A DNA stretch of 64,000 nt from an uncultured Desulfobacterales bacterium (lineage in GTDB: Bacteria; Desulfobacterota; Desulfobacteria; Desulfobacterales; JAHEIW01): assembly GCA_947259495.1 (NCBI GenBank), contig CAMYLV010000027.1, positions 27,984 through 91,983 of the forward strand, read 5' to 3'. Below, in pieces: positions 7,677 to 15,281 of the stretch. The number at the start of each line of letters is the position of its first letter. The first letter of the stretch is position 1. The position numbers and the translations under genes are program-made. The notes below the pieces were generated by a model. That model ran no database searches. It had not been told where the DNA came from and saw only the letters and a program-made list of their open reading frames with translations.

Positions 7677-9393
7677 TTACGGATTTATTAGCGTCTATCG
7701 GCAGCCGAATCACAAAGGTCGTGCCTTGGTTTTCCTCGGTTTCGATGTCAATTGTGCCGCCATGTTTATCAACGATCACAGAGTGCGCGATCGCCAGCCC
7801 CTGGCCCGTACCGCAGCCCGGCTCCTTGGTGGTAAAAAACAGATCGAATATGCGATGCCGGATGTGTTCCGGAATTCCGGCTCCGGTATCGCTGATTCGA
7901 ATTTCAACCCGGTTTTCGGAGCGGTTACTGCTGATCGCAATGGTTCCTTTTTCAGATGAATTGTCTGTTTTTGCGTCGGCAATGGCATGCGCGGCATTAA
8001 CAATCAAATTCAAAATCACCTGGTTAAATTCCGCGCGGTGGCAGGGCACGGCCGGCAAAGCGGTATCAAAATCCGTTTTCAATTCAGCCACGTATTTCCA
8101 TTCATTGCGCGTTATGGTAATGGTTTTTTCAATTTCTTTGTTGATATCAACGGGTTCTTTTTCAATTCCACCCGGATGGGCAAATATTTTCATGGCCTGC
8201 ACGATATGGGTGATCCGATCGACTCCTTTGAGCGTCTGCTGAATAGCAAGCGGAACCTCTTCTTCGAGATAGGCAATGTCCAGCTCTTCGAGGCGTTTTT
8301 CGATGTCTTGAATGTGTTGCGAGTTTAATGTCGCGGATTTGGCAGCGTTAATCGATTCTTTGTACAAGTTGCAGCCTTCGAGCAAGTCGCTGAAAGCATC
8401 CTGCAGAAACCGGGTGTTGTCACCTACAAATTGGGTGGGCGTATTGATTTCATGGGCAATCCCGGCAGCCAGCTGCCCAATAGCCTCCATTTTCTGAGAC
8501 TGATGAAATTGCGCTTCAAATTTAATTCGATCGGTGATATCGGCACCGATAATTGTCAGACCCGAAATGCGCTCATCCTCGCCCTTAAAAGGTGTGATGG
8601 AAAGCCCCAGATAACGGTCCTCACCATCGGTATTGCGATAATGAATGTTGTCCAGCCGGACGATACACCCGTCGGCCTGACTTTTTGAAATACCGTCTGA
8701 TAATTTATCCCAATCCCATTCGACGCCGCATCGGTCCAGGGACAAACCCATCACATCGGTCGAGGACATGTCAAAGACCCTGGCGGCGACAGCGTTCCAA
8801 TGAATGATTTCATTTTCGCGGCTTAAGCCGATCAGAATCGTCGGTAAAGATGAAATCAAATGCTCAATTTCGCGGTGCGCCTGTTTAACTGTTCGTTTGG
8901 CCTTTTTGCGTCTTTTTATCTGGCGCTTGAGCTCTTGGCTGGATTCCACAAGCTCGGCGGTTCGGTCCTGCAGGAGTTTCTCAGTGCGATTATTGTCGGT
9001 TAAGTCCAGCATGACGCTGATGATACCGGCAACCATCCCATTATGATCGGCAAGCGTCGATCGGCTCAGCAAAAAATCGCGCTGAACACCGTCAGCACAT
9101 GCGATGGCGGCTTCGTAAGTTTGTATGCCGGGTTCGTTGAGCAGCTTTTTATCGTTTTCCAAACAGATATCCGTCAGCGCCTGGGGAATAATGTCAGGCA
9201 AGTCAAAAACCGATTGCCCTACAATATTTTCGCAGCTGGTTCCCAGTATTTTTTCAGCAAAGGCGGTGTTGCAATTCATGAACACGCCGTCTTTATTTCT
9301 AAAAAAAGCCGGGTTAGGGATCGTATTGATTAAGGTTGACAGAATCTGTTGAGAATTATTCACTGGCTCCAGATTTTTTACAGTTTTATTCAT
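7669..9393 (-). CDS. PAS-domain sensor histidine kinase
   Basis: From ATG 9393 the product is 574 aa, cytoplasmic with no membrane helix. It has two PAS domains (about 15-130, IPNPAFFRNKDG; and about 175-295, LPTILIGLSRENEI) separated by a basic coiled coil. A histidine-kinase core follows, with phospho-acceptor His314 in the H box AHEINTP, the N box NLIVNAAHA, and the G boxes DTGAGIP and GTGQGLAI. The PAS ligand is not evident. The track begins at a TTG at 9423; ATG 9393 is preferred but neither has a strong ribosome site. It is first in an operon with the HDOD and PP2C response regulators, giving a branched two-component pathway. Confidence 0.9.
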   Translation of the reverse strand: MNKTVKNLEPVNNSQQILSTLINTIPNPAFFRNKDGVFMNCNTAFAEKILGTSCENIVGQSVFDLPDIIPQALTDICLENDKKLLNEPGIQTYEAAIACADGVQRDFLLSRSTLADHNGMVAGIISVMLDLTDNNRTEKLLQDRTAELVESSQELKRQIKRRKKAKRTVKQAHREIEHLISSLPTILIGLSRENEIIHWNAVAARVFDMSSTDVMGLSLDRCGVEWDWDKLSDGISKSQADGCIVRLDNIHYRNTDGEDRYLGLSITPFKGEDERISGLTIIGADITDRIKFEAQFHQSQKMEAIGQLAAGIAHEINTPTQFVGDNTRFLQDAFSDLLEGCNLYKESINAAKSATLNSQHIQDIEKRLEELDIAYLEEEVPLAIQQTLKGVDRITHIVQAMKIFAHPGGIEKEPVDINKEIEKTITITRNEWKYVAELKTDFDTALPAVPCHRAEFNQVILNLIVNAAHAIADAKTDNSSEKGTIAISSNRSENRVEIRISDTGAGIPEHIRHRIFDLFFTTKEPGCGTGQGLAIAHSVIVDKHGGTIDIETEENQGTTFVIRLPIDANKSVNE

Positions 9394-9658
9394 AGCACTT
9401 TTTAAACTACTGATATGATACAAACTTCTTTAAATTATAATTTTTAATACACTCTGAATAAGCAGCAGTTGCGCTTCGAAAACGGGTGTTTGCAGCCCTA
9501 ATCATTCAAGTTTCACCCGGAAACAAATCAGCGGTTTAAGACACTATTCTTATCGGTCCAAACGGCTAAAATCTTTACCGGATTTTAGGCTTTCGAGTAT
9601 CAATTTTGCTCAATCTTGGATGTAATCGGTAAGGCAGGAAGGCAGGATCTCGATTAAG

Positions 9659-9690
9659 AAGGCTCAATCTATTCAGATTGAGCCCTTTTT
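9659..9690 (-). terminator. Hairpin terminator, left copy of duplicated block
   Basis: AAGGCTCAATCT pairs with AGATTGAGCCCTT around ATTC, with T-rich flanks. It is nearly identical to the hairpin at 10050-10083 and sits at the same distance from a tRNA-Asn 3' end. This makes it part of a direct repeat flanking the GIY-YIG gene. The rest of 9394-9658 carries no gene; it presumably holds the promoter of the kinase operon, which I could not place. Confidence 0.65.
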
Positions 9691-9694
9691 ATAG

Positions 9695-9774
9695 TGGCTC
9701 CCCAGTCCGCCGCAGGCGGAAACCGCGGACCCGGTGGTTAATCCGCCGCAGGCGGACTCGCCTACTGAGCTACT
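9695..9774 (-). pseudogene. Broken tRNA-Asn copy with two hairpin replacements
   Basis: On the minus strand this matches the intact tRNA-Asn from GTAGCTCAGTAGGC through the CCA end. The first six acceptor bases are missing, replaced by the end of the GIY-YIG ORF. In two places about 10 nt of tRNA has been exchanged for the 15-nt hairpin TCCGCCTGCGGCGGA: once in the 5' strand of the anticodon stem and once in the T arm. It cannot fold as a tRNA. The GIY-YIG stop codon TAG is the TAG of this tRNA remnant. Confidence 0.8.
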
Positions 9775-10030
9775 TTTTCACAATCGTAGCTTTTATCCAT
9801 TCACGGCCTTGACCACTTTTCAGGAACCGCTCCCGGTTCATTGCTTCAGCGCGGGTGAGATATTCTTCAGAATAAATGAGTCGCCATGGTCCTTTTTGTT
9901 TGTGCGTATATCTCATTGATCCGGATTCGTCAGTGTTGTGACGCTCAATTCGTTTTTCCAGCTCTGAGGTATGACCCTTGTAAAGTTTGCCGGTCGTTTC
10001 GTTTTGAAGAATGTAAACCCAATATGTCAT
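9770..10030 (-). CDS. Small GIY-YIG nuclease domain protein
   Basis: The 86-aa product is a stand-alone GIY-YIG endonuclease domain. WVYILQN is the GIY-like strand, LYKGHTSELEKRIERHN carries the YIG-like strand (YKG) and catalytic arginine, and the catalytic glutamate region follows (EEYLTRAEAMNRERFLK). This is the UPF0213/SLX1-like small class; members nick DNA, but the role of the stand-alone bacterial ones is unclear. ATG 10030 is preferred over the track's 10060 start because the domain begins there. The gene lies between two copies of a terminator-plus-tRNA-Asn block and ends inside the broken copy, which suggests it arrived or was duplicated with tRNA-Asn DNA. Confidence 0.85.
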   Translation of the reverse strand: MTYWVYILQNETTGKLYKGHTSELEKRIERHNTDESGSMRYTHKQKGPWRLIYSEEYLTRAEAMNRERFLKSGQGREWIKATIVKK

Positions 10031-10049
10031 TTCAAACCAAATCCAATGT

Positions 10050-10083
10050 AAAAGGCTCAATCTCAGAAGATTGAGCCTTTTTT
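10050..10083 (-). terminator. Hairpin terminator downstream of tRNA-Asn
   Basis: AAAAGGCTCAATCT pairs with AGATTGAGCCTTTT around CAGA, a perfect 14-bp stem with T-rich sequence on both sides, so it can work in both directions. It lies between the tRNA 3' end and the GIY-YIG start. Its near-copy is at 9659-9690. Confidence 0.75.
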
Positions 10084-10087
10084 AAAG

Positions 10088-10163
10088 TGGCTCCCCAGCA
10101 CGGACTCGAACCGCGGACCCGGTGGTTAACAGCCACCTGCTCTGCCTACTGAGCTACTGGGGA
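10088..10163 (-). tRNA. tRNA-Asn (GTT), CCA encoded
   Basis: The 76-nt gene folds completely. The acceptor stem is TCCCCAG/CTGGGGA and the D arm GCTC/GAGC. The anticodon arm is GGTGG-CTGTTAA-CCACC with anticodon GTT at plus-strand 10128-10130. The T arm is CGCGG-TTCGAGT-CCGTG, with discriminator G and an encoded CCA. It reads asparagine codons AAC/AAU. It lies downstream of aspS on the same strand, separated by an array of partial copies of itself, and is followed by a perfect hairpin terminator. Confidence 0.97.
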
Positions 10164-10482
10164 ACATATTTATGAATAAAAGTTTACTCTAATTGATGTG
10201 TTTGTCCAGAACCCGGTGGTTAATCCGCCGCAGGCGGACTCTGCCTACTGAGCTACTGGGGAACATATTTATGAATAAAGCTACTGGGGAACATAATAAC
10301 GAATAAAAGTTTATGTAAATTACGATATTTGTCCAGAACCCGGTGGTTAATCCGCCACAGGCGGACTCTGCCTACTGAGCTACTGGGGAACATATTTATG
10401 AATAAAAGTTTACGTTAATTACAGTGTTTGTCCAGAACCCGGTGGTTAATCCGCCGCAGGCGGACTCTGCCTACTGAGCTAC
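10158..10482 (-). repeat. Tandem array of 99-bp repeats containing tRNA-Asn 5' halves
   Basis: Three units of exactly 99 bp lie at 10158-10256, 10285-10383 and 10384-10482, plus a 28-bp fragment at 10257-10284. On the minus strand each unit has the acceptor 5' strand, D arm and part of the anticodon arm of tRNA-Asn, then about 45 bp of AT-rich spacer containing TTTATTCATAAATATG. In every unit the 5' strand of the anticodon stem is replaced by the hairpin TCCGCCTGCGGCGGA (one unit has a single-base variant). The array fills the space between aspS and the intact tRNA; 10483-10566 beyond it shows no gene. Confidence 0.85.
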
Positions 10483-10566
10483 TGGGCATCAGACAAATTT
10501 GGTTAAATAATTGTTATTCTAACAAAAGTCAAGGAAAAATTCATCACGGCGTATCTTGGTGTTTGA

Positions 10567-12354
10567 TTATTTAGTTATCGGCTTCAGCTTTAGATAAAGC
10601 TCATCCAGCTGAGCTTTGCTGGTTTCTGCCGGCGCCTCGGTCAGCAGACAGGCCGCCTTCTGGGTCTTGGGAAAAGCGATCACATCCCGGATGGATGATT
10701 CAGCGCACATCAGCATCACCAGCCGATCAAAACCGATGGCAATGCCGCCATGGGGCGGTGCACCGGAATCCAGAGCATCAAGTAAAAAGCCGAATTTGTC
10801 TTCATAGGTCTTTCGATCCATATTCAGGGCCTCAAAGACTTTTTCCTGCAGACTGCGCTGATGGATCCGGATGCTGCCGCCGCCGATTTCAAAACCGTTT
10901 AGCACCAGATCATAGGCCCGGCTTTTCACCGCAAGGGGTTCTTTCGCAAGACGACCGTAATCCTCTTCCAACGGGGACGTAAATGGATGATGCAGAGCCT
11001 GCAGCCGCTTTTCGGTTTCATCATATTCAAACATCGGAAAGCGGGTTACCCACAAAAAACGATACTCATTGGCATCGATCAAACCCAGGATTTTGCCCAG
11101 ATGATTTCTAAGATAGCCCAGGGCCTCATTGACAATCTTGGGCTGATCGGCGACAAAAAATATCAGGTCTCCGGTCTCCATCTCGATCCGTTCGGCCAGA
11201 GCCTCTTTTTCCGCATCCGAAAAGAATTTTGTGATCGGAGATTGCCATTCATTTTCTTTGACTTTTATCCAGGCCATTCCTTTTGCCCGGTAAACACTGA
11301 CAAGATCGATCAAATCATCGATTTCCTTACGCGAAAAGTCAATGCATCCTTTGGCATTTAGAGCTTTGACAATACCGCCTTTTTTGACCGCATTGGCAAA
11401 AACCTTAAAGCTGGAACCGGCAACAATGTCGGAAATATCTTTAAGCTCCAAGCCAAAGCGGGTATCGGGCTTATCCAGTCCATAACGGCCAACCGCCTCT
11501 TCATAAGTTAATTGAGAAAACGGGCGCTTGAGTTTTACCCCGAGTACACGTTTAAAAAGCCGGGCCATCATGCCTTCGGTGAGGTTCATGACGTCGTCTT
11601 CGCCCACAAAAGACATTTCAATATCGATCTGGGTAAACTCGGGCTGTCGATCGGCTCGCAGGTCCTCATCCCGAAAGCACCGCACGATTTGATAATAACG
11701 GTCAAACCCGGATATCATAAAAAGCTGTTTGAATATTTGCGGCGATTGCGGCAGGGCATAAAATTGACCCGGATTGACCCGGCTGGGGACAAGATAGTCC
11801 CTGGCGCCTTCGGGAGTGCTGCGCGTTAAAAAGGGTGTTTCCAGATCGAGGAAACCGTTTCTATTGAGATATTCTCTGACCGCAGCCGTGGTCCGGTGCC
11901 GCAGAACAAGATTTTTTTGCATTTCGGGTCGCCGCAGATCCAGGTGCCGATATTTGAGCCGGATGGTTTCAGAAGCATCAATCTCATCTTCGATCAGAAA
12001 CGGCGGGGTATTGGCCTTGTTTAAAAGCCTGAATTCAGTGACGGCAACTTCAATCTCGCCGGTCTTCAATTTAGTATTAATCATGTCTGCTGGCCGGTTC
12101 TCGACTTTGCCGCGCACCGCCAGCACATATTCATTGCGGATGGCGTGGGCCTTGGCATGAATCTTTTTGTCTACCTTCGGATTGAACACAACCTGGGTGA
12201 TACCTTCCCGATCCCGTAAGTCCACAAAGATCACGCCCCCGTGATCCCGTCGCCGATGGACCCAACCCATTAAAACCACTTCCTTATCAACGTCACCGGC
12301 ATCGAGCTCCCAGCAATGATGCGTTCTGCGCATGCTACCGAGTTGATCTGACAA
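10567..12354 (-). CDS. aspS: Aspartyl-tRNA synthetase
   Basis: AspRS charges tRNA-Asp with aspartate in the cytoplasm; many bacterial forms without AsnRS also charge tRNA-Asn. The 595-aa length is typical of bacterial AspRS: N-terminal OB-fold anticodon-binding domain (about 1-110), class II catalytic core interrupted by a GAD insertion, motif 2 FRDEDLRADRQPEFTQ, and C-terminal motif 3 GIAIGFDRLVML. The start is the TTG at 12354, because GGGAGA lies 5 nt upstream; the next ATG (12333) has no ribosome site. The nearest downstream gene on this strand is tRNA-Asn, which makes a non-discriminating enzyme worth testing. Specificity cannot be read from sequence here. Confidence 0.95.
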   Translation of the reverse strand: MSDQLGSMRRTHHCWELDAGDVDKEVVLMGWVHRRRDHGGVIFVDLRDREGITQVVFNPKVDKKIHAKAHAIRNEYVLAVRGKVENRPADMINTKLKTGEIEVAVTEFRLLNKANTPPFLIEDEIDASETIRLKYRHLDLRRPEMQKNLVLRHRTTAAVREYLNRNGFLDLETPFLTRSTPEGARDYLVPSRVNPGQFYALPQSPQIFKQLFMISGFDRYYQIVRCFRDEDLRADRQPEFTQIDIEMSFVGEDDVMNLTEGMMARLFKRVLGVKLKRPFSQLTYEEAVGRYGLDKPDTRFGLELKDISDIVAGSSFKVFANAVKKGGIVKALNAKGCIDFSRKEIDDLIDLVSVYRAKGMAWIKVKENEWQSPITKFFSDAEKEALAERIEMETGDLIFFVADQPKIVNEALGYLRNHLGKILGLIDANEYRFLWVTRFPMFEYDETEKRLQALHHPFTSPLEEDYGRLAKEPLAVKSRAYDLVLNGFEIGGGSIRIHQRSLQEKVFEALNMDRKTYEDKFGFLLDALDSGAPPHGGIAIGFDRLVMLMCAESSIRDVIAFPKTQKAACLLTEAPAETSKAQLDELYLKLKPITK

Positions 12355-12436
12355 TATTATCTCCCTGTTCCATCGGTTTTATTGGTTTATGAAGCTTGAT
12401 AATCTCTTAAAAAGTCAATAAAGCAATTTATTTACG

Positions 12437-12535
12437 AGTGTGTTTGGTATTTGGTGTTTAGTGTTTAGAGCTCTAACATCTCGATATAGCATCATAAACT
12501 TCATGCCAAACACCAAACACGAAACACCAAACACT
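12437..12535. repeat. Low-complexity inverted repeat (CCAAACACCAAACAC word)
   Basis: The left arm GTGTTTGGTATTTGGTG-type (12437-12470) is complementary to the right arm CCAAACACCAAACACGAAAC-type (12503-12535). The arms consist of AACACC words every 7-8 nt. It fills the hisS-aspS gap and its right end touches the hisS stop codon. Confidence 0.65.
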
Positions 12536-13788
12536 TAATAAATCCGATTTTTTATAGCTTCAACCAGACCATCGAGGGGAATTGACGCCTGGTCTTTGGT
12601 TTTCATATTTCGCAGGATGGCCTCACCTTTTGCAAGCTCGTCGTCCCCCACAATCAGAACATGATCGGCCGCAAGCCGGTCGGCCCGTTTCATCTGGCTT
12701 TTTAGGCTTTTGCCGGCAAAATCCAGTTCCGCCCGAATGCCTTCATCACCGAGGGCACAGATCCATTCAAAAGCCAATAAACGGCTCTTATCCCCCAAAG
12801 CCGCCACGAAAATATCCGGTTTTCTGTAAAATTGGCTGGCAGCAAGCCCGGTCAATTCAGTGAGCCTGTCAAAACCAATGGCAAAGCCGGTTGCCGGAAT
12901 GTCCGGCCCGCCCAGTTCGCTGACCAGTCCATCGTAACGGCCGCCGCCGGCAACGGCATTCTGGGCCCCCAGGGATCCTGTTTGAATCTCAAAAGTAGTG
13001 CGTGCATAATAGTCCAGCCCGCGCACTAAATTCTTATCAACCACAAAGGGAACGCCCAGCTTTTGCAGCATATTTTGCACCTCGTCAAAATCTGCTTTGC
13101 ACTCCGAACAGAGGTGATCGATAATTGCGGGGGCATCAGCCACGGCCGCCCTGCAGGCCGGCACCTTGCAGTCCAACACCCTCAACGGATTACGGTCCTT
13201 GCGTCGTATGCAATCGGCGCACAGCTGATCACTGACGGATGCAAAAAATTCCGATAAGGCGGCTTTGAATTGCGGCCGGCATTTCGGGCAGCCCAGAGAG
13301 TTGATGTGCGTTATGACATCTGCGACTTCCAGTCGCGCAAACAATCTCACCAGAAGAAAAATAAGCTGGACATCGACCAGCCCGGATTGGACACCAAAGA
13401 TCTCGGCATTAATCTGATAAAACTGCCGGTACCTTCCCTTCTGCGGCCGCTCGCGGCGAAACATAGGGCCAATGGTGTAGAATTTTTGGACCGGATCTTT
13501 GGCATACAGGCGGTGCTGAATGTAGGCCCGCACAATCGAAGCGGTGGCTTCCGGGCGCAGGGTTATGAGGTCGCCTTTGCGATCCGGAAAGGTGTACATT
13601 TCTTTTTCGACGATGTCGGTATCCTCACCGATGCTTCTGGCAAAAAGTTCGGTTCGCTCCACAATGGGGATGCGGATCTCTTTAAAGCCGAAATCCTCCA
13701 GAAGCTCGCGTGCAACTTTTTCAACTGCCTGCCAGAGCTCGACTTCGCCGGGAAGAATATCTTTAAATCCTCTGATTAACTGGATCAT
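12535..13788 (-). CDS. hisS: Histidyl-tRNA synthetase
   Basis: HisRS charges tRNA-His with histidine. From ATG 13788 the 417-aa protein shows class II motifs: RGFKDILPGE at the N terminus, motif 2 FRRERPQKGRYRQFYQ, the histidine-specific RGLDYYARTTFE, then motif 3 GFAIGFDRL and a C-terminal anticodon-binding domain. An insertion with CPKC, CADC and a further Cys pair (about residues 165-235) may bind zinc; similar cysteines occur in several bacterial HisRS. ATG 13788 is preferred over the track's TTG at 13797 because GAAGGA is then about 11 nt upstream. It is upstream of aspS on the same strand with a 180-nt gap, a common bacterial pairing. Confidence 0.95.
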   Translation of the reverse strand: MIQLIRGFKDILPGEVELWQAVEKVARELLEDFGFKEIRIPIVERTELFARSIGEDTDIVEKEMYTFPDRKGDLITLRPEATASIVRAYIQHRLYAKDPVQKFYTIGPMFRRERPQKGRYRQFYQINAEIFGVQSGLVDVQLIFLLVRLFARLEVADVITHINSLGCPKCRPQFKAALSEFFASVSDQLCADCIRRKDRNPLRVLDCKVPACRAAVADAPAIIDHLCSECKADFDEVQNMLQKLGVPFVVDKNLVRGLDYYARTTFEIQTGSLGAQNAVAGGGRYDGLVSELGGPDIPATGFAIGFDRLTELTGLAASQFYRKPDIFVAALGDKSRLLAFEWICALGDEGIRAELDFAGKSLKSQMKRADRLAADHVLIVGDDELAKGEAILRNMKTKDQASIPLDGLVEAIKNRIY

Positions 13789-13941
13789 CGAACGCAATGT
13801 CCTTCAAGTCCATTAATTGGCTGAAAAATGGTAAAGCACTCAGCTGGTTTCTTTGTCCGGTTTTCAAGTAAATTCGATTTTTTATCTTAGTATTAACATT
13901 TTAGTCAACCTTAATATTTATAACCCACCTCAAAAAAGCGT

Positions 13942-14034
13942 CTAAGTGCCCATGGCCGCGTTGCGGATCGCCTCAAAATGCTCACATACTATCGTGTATG
14001 CTCCGCTTTTTCGCCGAACCGCGCCTTTTGAACT
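13942..14034. repeat. Palindromic intergenic element with TATC-centred hairpin
   Basis: The 453-nt hisS/P1-peptidase gap has no gene. Its middle holds an imperfect palindrome: outer GGCCGCGTTGCG against AACCGCGCC, and an inner CATAC-TATCG-GTATG hairpin flanked by ATGCTC and GCTCCGC. I recall very similar elements repeated in many Desulfobacterota genomes but cannot name the family. The rest of the gap is AT-rich leader. Confidence 0.45.
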
Positions 14035-14127
14035 CCTTAATTTAAAAGATCAAGAGGTGAAATCCCGCTTATTGCGGGGGCCATGAACCCTTATCCACAT
14101 TTTTTAGATGGGTTCTATTTTTAATTC

Positions 14128-14156
14128 TTGACACCCCAGGTGTGATTGCCTAATTG
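14128..14156 (+). promoter_or_regulatory. Candidate sigma-70 promoter of the peptide-transport cluster
   Basis: TTGACA at 14128-14133, a 17-nt spacer, and TAATTG at 14151-14156 resemble -35 and weak -10 boxes. They lie about 85 nt before the TTG start of the P1-peptidase gene. This is sequence resemblance only. Confidence 0.35.
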
Positions 14157-14241
14157 ATTTACTTTCAAACTTAAATAATTGTATATTAATCTGATTTTAT
14201 CTCGATAGAAATTTATTTCTGGAGGCGAAAAGGTAAATGAT

Positions 14242-15246
14242 TTGGCAAATATAGGCAAAAATAATGGTTTGACAGATGTGGCCGGCATAAAAGTAGGTCA
14301 TTACACGGACACAGATGCCGCCAGCGGTGTAACCGTAGTGATTTGTGCCGAGGGGGCCGTTACCGGCGTTGACGTGCGCGGTTCTGCACCCGGCACCCGC
14401 GAAACCGACCTGCTGGCACCGACCAACCTGGTCGAAAAGGCGCAGGCGGTGATGCTTTCCGGCGGTTCGGTTTACGGCCTGGCCGCCGCAGACGGTGTGG
14501 TGCGCTGGCTGGCAAAAAAGGGCTTTGGGTTTCCGCTGGACAAGGGATATGTCGCTCCGATCGTACCTGCCGCTGTTCTATACGATCTCGATCGCGGATC
14601 TGATTTTGTGCCCCCTATTTGCGCCGAATGGGGCGAAAAAGCCTGCCGGGCAGCCGGCAACGGTCCAGTGGCCTGCGGTTGCGCGGGTGCCGGCACCGGG
14701 GCACGGTCCGGCAGCATCAAAGGAGGGCTCGGGACCGCCAGCCGGATTCTGGATTCCGGCATCAGCGCAGCCGCTTTAGTGGCCGTCAATTCGGGCGGGT
14801 CGGTCATCGATCCAGCCACCGGGCACCCCTGGGAAATTAACCTGGAAATCGGACAGGAGTTCGGCCGGCAGGGAAAACGGGCGGTAAAACTGCCGCCGTT
14901 GCCCGCAAGCGCTCCGGCTCAAAACACCACCATCGCAGTGGTCGCCACCGATGCCATCCTGAACAAAGCGCAGGCCTGCAAAGTTGCTCAGATGGCGCAT
15001 GACGGCATGGCACGGGCCATTCGGCCGGCGCATACGATGTTCGACGGCGATACCATCTTTTGCATGGCCACCGGCAAACGAAAATTACCGGAAACCCCCG
15101 GATTTTTCAGTGCACCCCAGGCCCAAGCCATCACCGACATCGGTCACGCCATCGCAGACTGTCTGTCGAGAGCCATCATAACCGCCATCCTGACGGCTAG
15201 CAGTATGGCGGGTATGACGGCATTTTGCGATCTTAAGAATCGATAG
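14242..15246 (+). CDS. P1-family (DmpA/NylC-like) self-processing peptidase
   Basis: The 334-aa protein belongs to the N-terminal-nucleophile P1/S58 family, whose members include L-aminopeptidase/D-Ala-esterase DmpA, beta-aminopeptidases (BapA) and the nylon hydrolase NylC. The N terminus has GLTDVAGIKVGHYTD, then VRGSAPGTRETDLL and LSGGSVYGL. Autocleavage is predicted between Asn228 and Thr229 in AQNTTIAVVATD, freeing the catalytic threonine; this Asn-Thr junction resembles NylC. No signal peptide, so cytoplasmic. The start is TTG (14242), because the nearby ATG 14237 is out of frame and hits a stop. It opens the peptide-transporter cluster, which suggests it processes an imported peptide or amide. 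Substrate unproven. Confidence 0.88.
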   Translation: MANIGKNNGLTDVAGIKVGHYTDTDAASGVTVVICAEGAVTGVDVRGSAPGTRETDLLAPTNLVEKAQAVMLSGGSVYGLAAADGVVRWLAKKGFGFPLDKGYVAPIVPAAVLYDLDRGSDFVPPICAEWGEKACRAAGNGPVACGCAGAGTGARSGSIKGGLGTASRILDSGISAAALVAVNSGGSVIDPATGHPWEINLEIGQEFGRQGKRAVKLPPLPASAPAQNTTIAVVATDAILNKAQACKVAQMAHDGMARAIRPAHTMFDGDTIFCMATGKRKLPETPGFFSAPQAQAITDIGHAIADCLSRAIITAILTASSMAGMTAFCDLKNR

Positions 15247-15281
15247 CATTTCATAACCCAACCAAAATGGAGGGGAATACG

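Noticed and set aside
10158-10482. CRISPR-like array
   Set aside because: The repeats are 99 bp, directly adjacent, with no variable spacers, and derive from tRNA-Asn.
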